Source: Diaporthe sp. PMI_573 | Taxonomy: Eukaryota; Ascomycota; Sordariomycetes; Diaporthales; Diaporthaceae | Direction: 5' to 3' | Length of the DNA: 64,000 bases | Assembly: GCA_021399435.1 (NCBI GenBank) | Contig: JAJTUP010000057.1 | Location: 310,001-374,000, forward strand | In this document: piece after piece, positions 24,666 to 36,546 of the stretch | Layout of the letters: every line of letters starts with the position of its first letter | Position numbering within the stretch: position 1 is the first letter of the stretch | Made by a program: the position numbers and the translations under genes | Notes under the pieces: model-generated | Database searches by the model: none | Told to the model about the DNA's origin: nothing | What the model saw: only the letters and a program-made list of their open reading frames with translations

Positions 24666-26324
24666 ATGTCCTCGATGCTTCCCTTTCTTGAGGTGAGCAA
24701 TCTTGCTGCCTCCTCCTCCTTTTATTCTACAGTCACCCACCCGCTTGGCCTGCGGTACATCTCTGCCGCCAGCCCTTCCCCTGATCTGCCGGGCTCTCCA
24801 TCCATCGTCTACGGCATAGCCACCACCTCACCCCCGGTGCCCGTCTTCGAGTTGCGCCAGGTCAGGCCAACTGCCGAGCGGCCTCTCAAACTCTCGCGCG
24901 CCGTCTTCTCCGCGGCCTCTCCGGCGGCTGTCAGGGACTTTCGCGCGCTGGTCCAAAGGATCAAGGCAGTGGACACGGGCGCCATAGGGTTTGGAGACCA
25001 CCCTCAGCTTGAGGAACAAGCGTCTGGGGCGGAGCTTGCGCAGCAGTCAGGCGGCGGCCCAGACTCTACCGAGACCGACCTCGACGGCAATATCATCAAG
25101 ATGGAGGTGGTTTACGTGCCCCCCGTGCAGGACTATCCGGAATGGTACAGTGGTCCCACCGTCAGGAAGACCCAATCAACCCAGAGTGAGGCCAGTCGCA
25201 TCCTTCACTGGAACTACGACGTTGCCGCAGACTCCGCCGCCAGCATGTCGTTTGCACCCCTCTCGCCGGCCTCGCAAAGCTTGGTGTCGCCCAGGGAGCC
25301 TGGCCGCTACGATGAGCGTCCTTCTCTCCTCCGCCGCAGTGTCACCACCACCACCACCTTGCTGGAACCGGCGGACCCCGAGTCGTCGTCACAGTCGCCT
25401 TCACAGGGCTCCCGCGGTCTCAGCGCCGTTGGTGCAGCTCTCATGGGGGTTGCCGCTGGCGCCGCGCTCGGGGCTGGCATCACATATTCCGTAGTGAGGG
25501 GCTCCCAAGACTTTGAACCGCCAATGGCTCAGCGTCGATCGACATTTCCACGCCAGTATTCAGACTCGCGCAGCCGGCGTGATGACGGTGCATCGGTAGC
25601 GGACCGGCGGCCGCCTCCTACCTTGTTGACCAGGCACTCATACTCCCAGGCGCCATCCGCTCGGAATAGGGACTCGGGCGTTGACCTTGACGATGCCCGT
25701 AGCCGACACTCGTCGCGCTCGAGACCCGCTGGTACACCCAGTGTTCGCACGCGCAGCGAGGTGTCAACCAGCCGAAAACCGCTCCTGTTGACGGACGTTG
25801 CCAGCCGCAGCCACGCAAGCTCCAGGTCCAGCGCCAGGACGGCCGAGATGGAAGATATCCTGGGGCCAGGCAACCCCAGGCCCACTAGCTCGCGGTACAG
25901 CACGGCATCCAGGACGTCGAAGCACCCGCCCTCTGTTCGCCGGAGCAGTACCTACGACGGCCCCGTGGTCGATAGCTACAGCTGTGTCTCGGCGGGGAGC
26001 TATCGGACGCAGAGCACCGTGCGCCCGCCGCCAGCGCCGCAGCCCGAGCATGTGCCCCGCGCGCCGTCCAAGGCGCCGTCCAAGGCGCCGTCCAGGGCGG
26101 CATCCAAGGCGGCATCCAGGGCGGGGGGTCCATCGAACAGTCGAGTGTCCGCCGTCACGGCATGGCCGTCTGGGAGGGCTGAGAGCTATGTCTCGGCGAG
26201 GCATGTTCCTCTGCCTCCGAGCGGTGTAGGGAACAGCTATGTGGATGATGACCTTGAGAGTCTTGCCCCAAGTGACAGCATTAGCTGTGTGGGCAGTCGC
26301 AGGAGCGAGAGGCTATACCAATGA
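24666..26324 (+). CDS. VOC-fold (glyoxalase-like) protein with membrane segment and disordered tail
   Basis: Single exon, 552 residues. The first 130 residues read as one vicinal-oxygen-chelate module: LPFLEVSNLAASSSFYSTV opens with the strand-helix of this fold, and LKLSRAVFSAASPAAVRDF resembles the second half. The metal ligands are not clearly conserved, so an enzymatic role is uncertain. Near residues 255-280 is a Gly/Ala-rich hydrophobic stretch (AVGAALMGVAAGAALGAGIT) that could cross a membrane, followed by about 270 Ser/Arg-rich residues with APSKAPSK-type repeats and an acidic end. The upstream in-frame extension to 24420 is encoded by the CA-repeat leader and is unlikely to be translated. 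The gene is known to me only as a conserved hypothetical type in filamentous fungi. Confidence 0.8.
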   Translation: MSSMLPFLEVSNLAASSSFYSTVTHPLGLRYISAASPSPDLPGSPSIVYGIATTSPPVPVFELRQVRPTAERPLKLSRAVFSAASPAAVRDFRALVQRIKAVDTGAIGFGDHPQLEEQASGAELAQQSGGGPDSTETDLDGNIIKMEVVYVPPVQDYPEWYSGPTVRKTQSTQSEASRILHWNYDVAADSAASMSFAPLSPASQSLVSPREPGRYDERPSLLRRSVTTTTTLLEPADPESSSQSPSQGSRGLSAVGAALMGVAAGAALGAGITYSVVRGSQDFEPPMAQRRSTFPRQYSDSRSRRDDGASVADRRPPPTLLTRHSYSQAPSARNRDSGVDLDDARSRHSSRSRPAGTPSVRTRSEVSTSRKPLLLTDVASRSHASSRSSARTAEMEDILGPGNPRPTSSRYSTASRTSKHPPSVRRSSTYDGPVVDSYSCVSAGSYRTQSTVRPPPAPQPEHVPRAPSKAPSKAPSRAASKAASRAGGPSNSRVSAVTAWPSGRAESYVSARHVPLPPSGVGNSYVDDDLESLAPSDSISCVGSRRSERLYQ

Positions 26325-27415
26325 GTAAGGCCATGGTAATACTGGTCGATGGGTCAAACAAGGTCGCCATGAGGGTTGGCCTTGCACTAGAAAGGATGAT
26401 ACTGACCTGCAACTTTCCTTTTCTTCTGGGGTTAGCTTCTAGTTTCTCTCTGCTCCTTTCTTGGTTGTTGTGTTTATGACCGGGTTGGTATACGTAAATT
26501 CGGCAGACAGGACGAAAATGACTATAACGACAGCAGCACGCCTAAGGGTTCTGACACCTCATAAACCATCCAACGCAGAGCAATCTGCTGCATGGAGCTT
26601 GGTTGCATTTGGGAGACAGGCATAGCATGGACGGGTGTTATGGTTTGATAGCGACAGATCATTGTGATGTATGAACTTGGCCGCATGGTTCTCCCATGGA
26701 TCCATCTCTCTGAACATTAGCTTATTTCCAACTCGGACATGTTCGTAGGTATTTCGGGATTGGGATCCCATATGCACAACGTGTGGATGCAGACAATCGC
26801 ACCTAATCCGCCGACTCTAATCACCACACAGCCATGCTCCAATGAAGTTGTCAGGAGGGTGGGGTCTCGGGGGCTGACGAGAACATGTCCGAGTGCAAGT
26901 GCTGCAATGGTTCGTCTCCCGAAGTTTTGCCACGGCCCAGTTGTGGCTCCGATTGTCGGCCGGCCCATGTTCTAGCTCCGTTGCGGGAACACAACGGCCC
27001 CGGTCCGGGAGGGACCTGGCTGAGAAATGCCCATCTACCGTGAATCGACTGGAGCGCATTTCGGGCGAGGAATGATGAGTCTACAGTGAACATATGGGTC
27101 CTTATTTTTCTCTCCGTTCCCAAACCCCGCGGTGAACTACACACACACACACACACACACACTAACTGCTGTGCCTGACTGACTGCATGACCATCTACCT
27201 ACCCGTCAGCAATTTATCGTTGACTCACCTGTTGCCGTCCCGTCCAGTCACACCCCCTTTCTTCATCGCACCAAAACGGTCGCAATAGAACACACACAAC
27301 CTGGCTTTCCCCCTTACCAGACTACCGGATCCTCTGCATTATATCGCTGCAGTGACCACATATCACAACCAGTCTTTCATTCTTGCCTCTCCGGTCCGCG
27401 GGGCTCGGCGGCGCG
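26325..27415. other. Intergenic region with AC repeat
   Basis: 3' end of the VOC-fold gene and promoter of the cystathionine gamma-synthase gene. It contains an AC dinucleotide repeat at 27139-27162. No gene is recognised. Confidence 0.6.
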
Positions 27416-29311
27416 ATGCCTCACCTCAGCTTGGGCGAGTCCATTCCGCCGGACACGGCTCACGTATGTTCTCAACGCCCAAGACGCAGACCGGAATGGG
27501 ATCTTCTTACTGACATCAAGTGCCCTCCGTGAAAGGCTGTGAGCGTGTCACTGCCTACGTGGAAAGCCAATGTGGGCTACGAAGAGGGTGAGAAGTGGGT
27601 TGTGAATAGTATGGTTACGGGCTATCCCAGGTTTTTCATCCACCGGAGCATAGCTTCTCTTGCCCAGGATATCGCGGACAAGTTCGGTCGCCCGGGACAG
27701 TCGGCCATGCTGTTCCCCAATGAGACCATCGCTCTGAGGTGCGTCGACTTCATCAAGGACAAGGCGCCTGCTCCGATGCAGGGGCACCTTGACACTGTTC
27801 ACCTGGTACTGGATTCGTCGAACCCGGCTGCCGCGCCTCTGAAACCCATCGGCCCAACAGTTTCCGCCGTTTTGTTCGTTCCCGAGGCATTTCCGCTCGC
27901 GAAGCAGTACTGGCAGCATAGTGGAGATGGCATCTCCAGCCGGCGTGCCGAGTTCTGTAGCAGCCTTCTCGACCAAGGCCTGCTCGTGCCCGATGACTCG
28001 CCCAAACCGCCGGCTTCCCCCGTGCGCAGGATGCCTTGTAAAGGCCCAAGGCGCTACCAGAGGCCTATGTCTGTCGGCGAGACAATATCTCCACCAAGAA
28101 ACGGCAGCGGCAACGGCAACGGCAACGGCTCCGGCTCAGCGCCCGACTCCGAAGAAACATCCCGCTTCGTCGAGGAGCGCTTTGGCAGGAACCTGGACAT
28201 ATCCCTCGTGGAGCGAGCAAAGACGGCCATCAGGCGGCGCATCGCTGGTACTCTGACACACGACGTGGATGTTAAGAACCACCCACTGCCCCAAGCAGAG
28301 CCCAGCAACAGAGGTGTCAAGGGCCTCACAGAGCGTGACATTTACCTGTACCCATGCGGCATGAACGCCATTTACAACACGCATCGCCTCCTTTTGAAGG
28401 CCCGTGGAAGCCACAGGAGCATCAACTTTGGCTTTCCATACGTCGACACCCTCAAAATCCTGCAGAAATTTGGCCCGGGCTGTTTGTTCTACGGCCGCGC
28501 ATCCGAGGAGGACCTGGACGACCTGGAGCAGAGGCTCAAGTCAGGCGAGCGATTCCTCGGCCTGTTTTGCGAGTTCCCAGGCAACCCGCTGCTGAGCTGC
28601 CCGAACCTGAAGCGGATCCGCGCCCTGGCGGACCAATATGACTTTGCGGTGGTCGTGGACGAGACCATCGGGACGTTTGCAAACATCAACGTGCTGCAGG
28701 ATGCGGACGTGGTGGTCAGCAGCCTGACCAAGATCTTCTCGGGCGACTGCAATGTCATGGGCGGCAGCGCGGTCATGAACCCAAAGAGCCGCTACTATGC
28801 CGAGCTCACGGCGGCGGCGCGCGAGGAGTACCAGGACACGTACTGGCCCGAGGACGCCATCTTCCTGGAGCGCAACAGCCGCGACTTTGCCACGCGCATC
28901 GACCGCGTCAACGCCAACGCCGAGGCCATCTGCGAGGTGCTGCTCTCCAACGACCTGGTCAAGAAGGTGCACTACCCCAAGTACAACAAGGACAGGGCCA
29001 ACTACGACGCGTGCAAGCTGCCGGACAAGGGGTATGGAGGTCTTCTATCTGTCGTCTTCCACCGCAAGGTGGACGCCATGGCCTTCTATGACACAATCGA
29101 GACGGCAAAGGGCCCGAGCCTGGGGACGAACTTCACGCTGACCTCGCCGTATGTCCTCCTCGCGCATTATGCCGAGCAGGAGTGGGCGGCAAGCCTCGGC
29201 GTCGACCCTGACCTGATCCGCATCAGCATCGGGCTGGAGGAGACGGACCAGCTGGTCTCGATTTTCCGGGCCGCCCTCGAGGCGACCAAGGAGTCATCGC
29301 AGGAATCGTGA
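27416..29311 (+). CDS. STR2: Cystathionine gamma-synthase
   Basis: Two exons, 27416-27463 and 27536-29311, giving 607 residues. The 16-codon first exon (MPHLSLGESIPPDTAH) joins in phase to AVSVSLPTW. The enzyme is PLP-dependent and joins an activated homoserine ester to cysteine in transsulfuration toward methionine. The C-terminal two thirds form the Cys/Met-metabolism fold: YLYPCGMNAI, a phosphate-binding and substrate region, CEFPGNPLLSCPNL, VVVDETIGTF (the Asp that binds the PLP ring), and SSLTKIFSG, whose Lys (about residue 415) should carry PLP. The approximately 200-residue N-terminal extension is normal for the fungal Str2 type. A Gly/Asn/Ser repeat (about residues 190-202) lies in the variable linker. 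The start follows from the conserved first exon. Confidence 0.93.
28099..28136 (+). repeat. In-frame hexanucleotide repeat in STR2
   Basis: AACGGC/AGCGGC units encode alternating Asn-Gly and Ser-Gly in the linker between the N-terminal extension and the catalytic fold of cystathionine gamma-synthase. Confidence 0.8.
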
Positions 29312-29852
29312 ATCTGTAGTGGTCTGGTCTGGTCCCCCGAATATCAAACTACATAGCGGGTTTGATTCAAGAATTAAAAGCAAAAGCGACCGGCGCATAA
29401 ACACATGTCTTTTACATGGGCGAATATGTTGTAGTGAGCATCTTTGAGAGACATGTCACCAAGACAGGTTGACCGCAGCCAATAATAGCAATTTGATTAT
29501 CCCCCTATAATCCCCATGTGTTGTGTTTTAGGATGCTGAGAAAGGGCTTGCTTCATTGCAAGGCTGGATTCTAGCAAGCCCCCACCCACCGGGATACCGC
29601 GCCAGTTGTGAGGGTCAGGGTCTGCACCGGTGCCGAGCCGGCGCAGGCCCGTTGAATTTTGGATGGATGGTAGCTGGGGCAGCCGCCTCCACGCGACACC
29701 ACGGCATGCTGCTTGACGAGGCAACAAGATCCCGATCCACCGCCTCACAACTGCAGTCCTCCCCGGTCGAAGCTGTCGCGAATTGTAACCGAGTGTCCCC
29801 GGTTGAGATCCCACCGCACCATCATATCATCACCGGCGGTTTGCGGCCCGCA
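29312..29852. other. Intergenic region
   Basis: Between cystathionine gamma-synthase and the uS17m gene, same strand. The first 200 bases are relatively AT-rich, which fits a 3' processing region. No gene is seen. Confidence 0.6.
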
Positions 29853-30445
29853 ATGTCTGCCAGAGCGGTGGCGCCAGCCGTCTCGGCGGCGGCAAAGACG
29901 GTGACGAGGACGCCCTCGGGTGCAATCTCGAGGGAGCTGAGCGGGATCGTCATCTCGGCGGGCCTGGCAAGCAACACCGTCAAGGTGCAAGTAGCAAAGG
30001 AAGAGTGGAACAAGAAGGTTAAAAAGGTAAGCTCCTGCAGCGCGCTTCCAACTCCAGCTCAGCAGGTTGGCACAGTCACTAACCACCTCTTCCTCTCCCA
30101 CGGCAGAACTTCCAACACTTCGAGCGGTACCTGGTACACGACCCGAACGACTCCCTGCGGACGGGGGACATCGTGAGCATAAGCTCGGGCTGGCGGACGT
30201 CCAAGTCCAAGAGGCACGTCGTCAACCGGATAATAGCGCCGTGGGGCCCGCCGATCGAGGGGAGGCCCCCCGTGCCGACGCTCGAGGAGAGGGAGGCCGC
30301 GCACGCCGCCGACCGGGCCAAGAAGCTCGCGCGCAAGCAGCTCCGGGCCAACGCGCAGGCCATGGAGAGGGCCGTCGCCAGGGCACAGCGGACCACGGAG
30401 GAGCTCGCGCGCCTGGGCGGGGAGTTTGGACACCGCGCGTCGTGA
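29853..30445 (+). CDS. MRPS17: Mitochondrial small ribosomal subunit protein uS17m
   Basis: Two exons, 29853-30026 and 30107-30445 (GTAAGC...GGCAG with a CTAAC branch site), 170 residues. The OB-fold core of S17 is clear: ELSGIVISAGLASNTVKVQV, then across the intron FQHFERYLVHDPNDSLRTGDIV and a basic stretch SGWRTSKSKRHVVNRIIAPWG. This is the yeast Mrps17 arrangement with an extra C-terminal Arg/Ala-rich helix (about 60 residues) usual in fungal mitoribosomal versions. The Ala/Arg/Thr-rich first 25 residues look like a mitochondrial targeting sequence. The start is the ATG that begins that sequence. Confidence 0.93.
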
Positions 30446-30864
30446 GGGTTGCCCGTGGGGGTCCGGTGAAAGGGGTGCCGGGGGCCTCGCGGCAGGGGCT
30501 GCGTGGGAGGGGAGCAGTCCTGGACTTTTGTGTCTGGCGGTTGGGCGGGCTCTCTCGGGCGAGAGGCGGCTGGGTGGACCGCCAAGGCCAGTGTGGAATA
30601 GAGAATAGGCCAAGGCGCAACCTGATGCGCCTGAAGATGCAAGGGACAATGTAACATCACACACGCAAGCCACATACGCATGGGTATGTATCATACGGAC
30701 TATACAGGTGCGACTTGCTCTATAGACTTGGCAGGTTGAATCTAGCCGTAGAGCATTGAATGGCGACCGTATTGCCCTGTGCAGTGCCTGGAGGCACATT
30801 GACAAATTTGTTGCTATCCAAACCGCTAAAACAATATGCATCTTTTCCCCCAGTATGAATGGCT
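30446..30864. other. Intergenic region between convergent genes
   Basis: 419 bases between the uS17m and AAA-ATPase stop codons. It should carry both 3' ends; nothing else is seen. Confidence 0.6.
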
Positions 30865-33493
30865 TCAACCCCCTCGCTCCCCAAACTCCTCGGCCCAGTC
30901 CTCATGCTCCTTGAGGCCAGCTTTGCTCACGCTGGGCCGTATGTTCGCGAGGCTAGAAACAAAATCCTCCAACGCGATGTGTCGTATGTCCTCCATGGTC
31001 ATGTGTAGCAGTGCTTCACCAAGGGATCTCAAGGGGCCCATAGCAGCGTCCTTGGCCAGCGCAGTAATGTCAGATCCCGAATAGCCTATATGGGGACACA
31101 GGTTAGCAAGAGCGTCATCTTGTCAGTTTAACGCATGGCAACTCACCATCAGTCAGCTCGACCAGCTTCGCAAAGTCCTCGTCCGTCAGGCTGTGCTTCT
31201 GCTGCCCTAACAAGGTCTTCAAGTGTATGACTCTGGTCTCCGACTCGGGCAGAGGGATGTACTGTCGCCTGACGAACCTCCGGCGTGCCGCTTCGTCGAT
31301 GGCCCATGGGAGATTTGTCGCTGCAAGTACCAGAACCCGGTTGGCATCGCCTCTCTCCTTATCACCCGAGTCCCGGCCGGCTGCAGCTCGCTGCAGGTCG
31401 CTCCATTGAATCAGGAACTCGGTCTTGATCCTCCTCGTTGCCTCGTGCTCCCCGGACCCCGATCGCTGTGAGAGCAGCGAATCGATCTCGTCGACAAAGA
31501 TTATGCTAGGGGCCAGGACCTTGGCCAGTCCAAACAAGGCCCGGACCAGCTTCTCTGACTCTCCCAGATACTTGCTCGTCAGGCTGCTCGCCGAGATGGA
31601 GAAGAAAGTCGACCTGGACTCCGTAGCAACGGCCCGCGCCAGCATCGTCTTGCCTGTCCCGGGTGGGCCGAACAGTAGCATGCCTCTCGCGGGTTCTCGG
31701 AGGCCCATGAAGAGATCTGGGCGCAAGAAAGGGTAAACAACAGCTTCTCGCAACGCGCTCTTTGCCACTTCAAGCCCAGCAATATCGCTCCAGTGCACCT
31801 CGTCTCCGCGTACCACGATCTCGTTCAGGATCTGCTTAGCAGCATTCTTGTCCACGCCCGGGGGCAGGTTCTTCATCACTTCCGCCTTCCTCTTCTTCCA
31901 TGACCTCTCTGGGGCTGCATCGTCTCCGCCTGATTCCCCCGAGTTATTCCTAGAGTTTGACCTCGAATTCGACCGCGAATGGCTTCTGGAGGTAGCGGCC
32001 AGGGCCGGTTCCTTTTGCGATGCTCGTCTTTTCGGACGCGAGGACGCGAACCCAGAATCACTCCCTTCGAGACTAGAGTCGGATGCTGATTTCCGGATCG
32101 CATCGGCCTTTGCACTAGTCGCCCAGCTGGAGCTGGAACCGCGCTCTCTTTCTGTGTGGCCCGTTTTGGGACGCATGGAGAGGCTTGCACTGCTCCCGCT
32201 CTTGCTGTGAGATCGGCTTGGTGTGTGATCTTGCTCGCCGCGCAACAGTTTGGCCTGCAACCTCGCTGTCCGATCCGGTTTATGCCGGGATGTCCGTTCA
32301 TGTTCGCGATATTCAGGTCCAGGCGACCCATTCAGCGCACTCGACGCTGCGTTGACGGACAGAGCGGATGGCTCCAAATTAAGATCTTGCAAGAAAGGCG
32401 CTGTATCCGACAGCTCGGCACTGCGTCTCTTCCCTGCCACCCTGGCCTCTTCGTCCCTGTGCCTGACCAACCTCCGCGAATGGCTGTCCCATTGCCGGGT
32501 CGGCGAAGTTGTATCTGGTCTCCTCGAGCTATACCCGGCCGCGTCCAAGGACGGGAGACTCGTGCTCTGACCCGCAGAGGTATCCACATCGCGCCCAAGC
32601 GATGACTTATTCCGTGTGCCCAGAGCGCCCCAGGCAAGCGTAGCAGCCCTGCTCGCGCCAGGTTCATCGGTTACCTTGGGCAAGGGGCGACGTGAAGACT
32701 TGGCCGATCTTTCGCCAGACTTGTTCGAGCGCAGTGTGGTTCTCATCGTGTACTTTTCGGGGCTTGGTGAACGTGAAGGCCTCCTGCTGGAAGAGGGAGT
32801 GTGATAGCCCGGGGGCCGCGACGCAGATGATGAACCCCCGACCTCAGCGCTGGTACGCCTGTTTCCCACAACGGCCTGCTCAGAGGACGTCCTAGTGGTC
32901 AAGGACGGCCGGGGCGGTAAAGCCGGCCGTGACAACTCGGGATAGGTGATAGCCGGGATCGTTCCGTCGCCTATCCATCCCTTCCCTGAAATACTCCTAC
33001 GCGGTTCCAGGTCCGAAGGCTCGATGTATTCAACTAATTTCCCGTTTGAGGGTGTTCTTGGGGTACTGCTGGCGTCCTCTTGACGGGACATTCTCAAAGC
33101 TTCCAGAAGATCTATGCGCTCCTTGCACTGTAACTCGAGCTTCTTCAAACTCTCGACCAGCGCTCTCTCGGTCTCGGATCTGGGGTCGTAGGTGGCTGGC
33201 ACCTTATTGGCATTGTGATCGTATATATTGCTGAGAGCTGATTTCCAGCAGCGCATCGCCTCCTTCTCGTTGCCCTGGAGATTGTGGCCATATCTGTCAG
33301 CCAAGCTCGCAACCTCATACCTCATACCACAAGAGCCAGGCAGCCAAGAGAGGCTGGGGGAGGGGGGGCAGGCAGGCAGAGAGCCCGCGGGGACACTTAC
33401 CTGGCCCTCATAGTACACGGCGGTAGAACAGGTCAGGTAGCTCTCATCGTATGTTTTCTGCAGGGCAGGCAGCGTAGCCTTGTTTCGGAGCAT
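30865..33493 (-). CDS. SAP1: AAA ATPase of the Sap1/Yta6 (spastin-fidgetin) class
   Basis: Three exons: 33493-33401, 33274-31147 and 31085-30865, 813 residues. The N terminus resembles an MIT helix bundle: AVYYEGQ joined to [19 protein letters not shown] long Ser/Arg-rich disordered region follows (about residues 90-480). The single meiotic-type AAA module has [14 protein letters not shown], Walker A GPPGTGKT (near 565), Walker B IIFVDEID (near 623), the second region of homology [23 protein letters not shown], and a C-terminal helix with [20 protein letters not shown] across the last intron. MIT plus one AAA module suggests an ESCRT- or microtubule-linked disassembly ATPase; the fungal role is poorly defined. 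Intron 1 (126 nt) has no stop in frame, so its removal rests on splice sites and on the continuity of the MIT helix. Confidence 0.9.
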
Positions 33494-34381
33494 TGTGCCG
33501 CCGTCCAGACCACCGCCGGGCCTTGGTGATAACTCATGAGGCGGGCATGCGCATAGAAAGCCGTAGGCGCAAGCACCTTGTAGAGAAGGTTGTTACGCGA
33601 CTCTTTGACCGTAGACAGAAGAGAGGCTGGCGCCTGCGGGCCTGGTGCCGATTCGTAAAGCCTGAGGGTTGAGCCTTTTGGTTGTTTGCATGCGGCAATG
33701 GTCGGCTGTCATATGTATCCGGCCAGCATATAAGCGAGTGCGTGTCGTGTGTATAAATGTAGGCGGGTGCGCATGTGGTTCGTGTTGCGGGACGAAAGAG
33801 TCTACGGAGTGGAGTTGGCTGGGCCACTCGAGGGATGGACCACCAACCCGCATTGCCTAGGTACCCTTGTAAGTACCTCCGAAGGTAGTCTACATACATT
33901 GCTCCTCCGGACCAGGTAAATCACCTGGGCTGGCTGGCGGCTGAAGTACCTGGACTAGTTCCAGGCTGGCTGCTGACACTGCCCAGGGCTACTGGCTGAC
34001 CACTGGCAAGTGACGTAGGCAGAGCCCCCCCCCCAAAACCCTTTGATGGTCAGCCTGTGGTACCGCGCCGCCACGGTGCCTTGGTATACCCGCAGGGGTC
34101 ACCCTGAGCGCGCCAGAATAGCCATTTTATGGAGACAGACCCAGATGCAGCCGCCGAGGGCCCGTGGTTTATTCCTACGACACCTATTTCTGGATGGCAG
34201 CCACTGCATTTCTGAAAATGAGACGGACAACACCAACATGGCATTCATGCACAGCCGGCGTCCTCTGCCGCTTGCTTCTGTCTATTTTCCTGCGCGATCC
34301 TGCATTATCTACTCTTTCGGTCGCGCATAAAGCTGGGATAGGTAGCCTCGTTTTATAAGTCCAGGGTCCCACCCAGGGCCG
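33494..34381. other. Intergenic region between two minus-strand genes
   Basis: Upstream of the AAA ATPase and downstream of COG6. It holds short direct repeats of GGCTGGC-like sequence (33930-33975) and a cytosine run near 34026. No gene is recognised. Confidence 0.6.
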
Positions 34382-36546
34382 TCACGAAAGCAGCACGCGG
34401 ATCTCGTCGGCCGTCCTGGGGAAGGCTATGCGGAGGGTGTCCACGTCCTGATCCGCTCCGCTTGGGCTGCCTTGCCGCTCGGCTGCCTCGTCTGCAAACA
34501 TGAGCATGTTCTCCAGGCGCCCAAAGTCTGCAAGGAACCTCTCTGCGGCCTCCTCGGTGATCTCCCTGGCAAGGCGGGAGTCTTGCAGATCCTGAATGTT
34601 CTCCATGGCGTCCATGAGAGCTGACGCCAGGAAGTTGTCCAGCGTCCTGCTTGTAAGCTCCAGCGAGGCCGGTTGGAAAGGCTCGAGTTTCCGCAGGCGC
34701 TTCATGTCCTCCTGGCTTTCATTCATAGACTCAACGGCAGCCAAGACGACATCCAGGCCTGACTCTCTCCTGAAGAATAGGTACTGGCTGTCGACGAGTG
34801 TCTGAGAAGTCTGGTCGACTTCCCTCTGCAGTTTCTCCACGCGCCCTTGAGCAAAGTCAAACCTCGAAAGCGTCTCAATGGCTGCTTGCGCGCAATTGAT
34901 GGAGAATATGGATTGTGCGGGAGCCTCAAGCCTCTGGGCCATGCCTTCACACCCCGAGATGAAAGGATCCAGAGCTTCGGCTAGGACAGGCTCGAAATCC
35001 GCCTCCCGCCTGTCTGAGGCGGTCAGAGACGTGTCGTACGTCTTCATGACCGCTGAAAGTTGCTCGAGCGCCTCCCGGAAGATGTCTGGGGGCTCGAGGC
35101 TCGACGAAGGCGTCTGCTGAAACTCCCCTTGGAGGTTGCCCACGTAGTCCCTCATGAGCGACCGGAACAGGCGCAATGCCTCAGACTCCAGGCCCTGAAG
35201 GCATTCAACCAAGACCGACGCGGTGCTGAGTAGTTTTGCAAAAGTGACGCGGTAGAAATTCAGTAGGTTGGCGAGTTTGTATGCCAGGATGACATCCTCG
35301 TTCGTCTGTATGACTTGCTCCACTCGCTGGCGCAGGATCCTGGCGGCGCCAGACATATCCCGATCAACCAGCTCATTCAGGGCCTTCACGGGGTCGAAAA
35401 CTTCACTCTCCCCGTCCTCCCCGTCGTCCACCAGATGCCATGCCTCGTTTTCGCGGCCGGCCTGGATTCCCTTGGCAATCTCATCCCCTTCGGAGACAAA
35501 TAGTATCTCCAGTGCCTCTCGTTCGCTGACGGCTGCGGAGTGTATCCATGCGAGCATGTCTCCCACGTAACGCAGCTGGTCATGTGCAGCCAGCTCGATG
35601 GGCTTCACTGATCGGTCTTCATCACCAGATGCAGAGGACCCCGTAAGCGCCGTGTGGAAGGATTCCGAGAGAAGCTGCTCCCGGGTCTCGGCAAACAGAT
35701 CCAGGCAATTCTGGAACAGGGATGGGCGTTCTGCTAGCACGCGCAAGGCACGCCGTATCGGAGAACCCATCTGGGGGTTCTCCAGGTTCAAGCTCTTGAA
35801 CTCGCGCTGGATCCAACGATACAGCTTTTGAAATGCCAGGTTAAGGTTCTTTGACGTGTTCTCCATGATCTCAAGCCCGAGGGCTTGGTTCTCAAAGCCA
35901 AGCAGGATTTCACAGTCCTTGCGTATACCATTGGCCTTGGCAAGGACAGTGAAGAAAGTGTCGTCGACAGGCTCTGCAGTCGATGTCAGGGCCGACAACT
36001 CGTCCTCTGAGAGCAAGAAATGTTTGTTGAATGACGCAAGCACCTGTTGCTTGGTCTCAACCTGCCGCCGCTGTGTCATCAGAGACGTTGCGTCGTGTGT
36101 GACAGAAGCAGTTGCGCCGTGGGCGGCGGAGATGTGCGTCTTCATCTGATCGTAACTCTTGTTTAGTTTGGCAATAGTGGCACCTATGCGGCGCAGTTGC
36201 TAGAAATAACTGGCTGGTTAGGAGAAGCCCAAGGCCACCCAGAGGCAATGAGAATTTGCGGGGAGGCTCTTACATCGGCAACTCTCCCAAACTCGACGAT
36301 GATGTTGCCATTGCTGTCGATCACCTCCTTCTGCAGCTGCAGTCGTACCTGGCGACGGGTTGTGGCAGAATTGGTTAGGCCGCGGTCGTCTATGAGTGAG
36401 AGAGCACCGCGGAATTCAGAGTCGGCATAAGAGGTGGCCAGGACGGTGGTGACCTTTGACGAGAACGGGTTGGGTCCCTTGAAGGCCGACGCTGTCGTGG
36501 GCGTCTGTGGCACAGAGCCCAAGGGAGTTGAGGCTCCCGAAGCCAT
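34382..36546 (-). CDS. COG6: Conserved oligomeric Golgi complex subunit 6
   Basis: Two exons, 36546-36274 and 36199-34382 (phase 0, GTAAGA...TTCTAG), 696 residues. COG6 belongs to lobe B of the COG tether, which captures retrograde vesicles at the Golgi. Family features: the N-terminal region with [12 protein letters not shown] and a coiled coil ([23 protein letters not shown], then [12 protein letters not shown] across the intron), the [11 protein letters not shown] block, the conserved [12 protein letters not shown] segment, [26 protein letters not shown], and [17 protein letters not shown]. The length is normal. The gene is divergent from ATG9, start codons 673 bp apart. In yeast the COG complex is required for correct Atg9 traffic, so the pairing may be meaningful, but shared regulation is only inferred. 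Confidence 0.95.
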
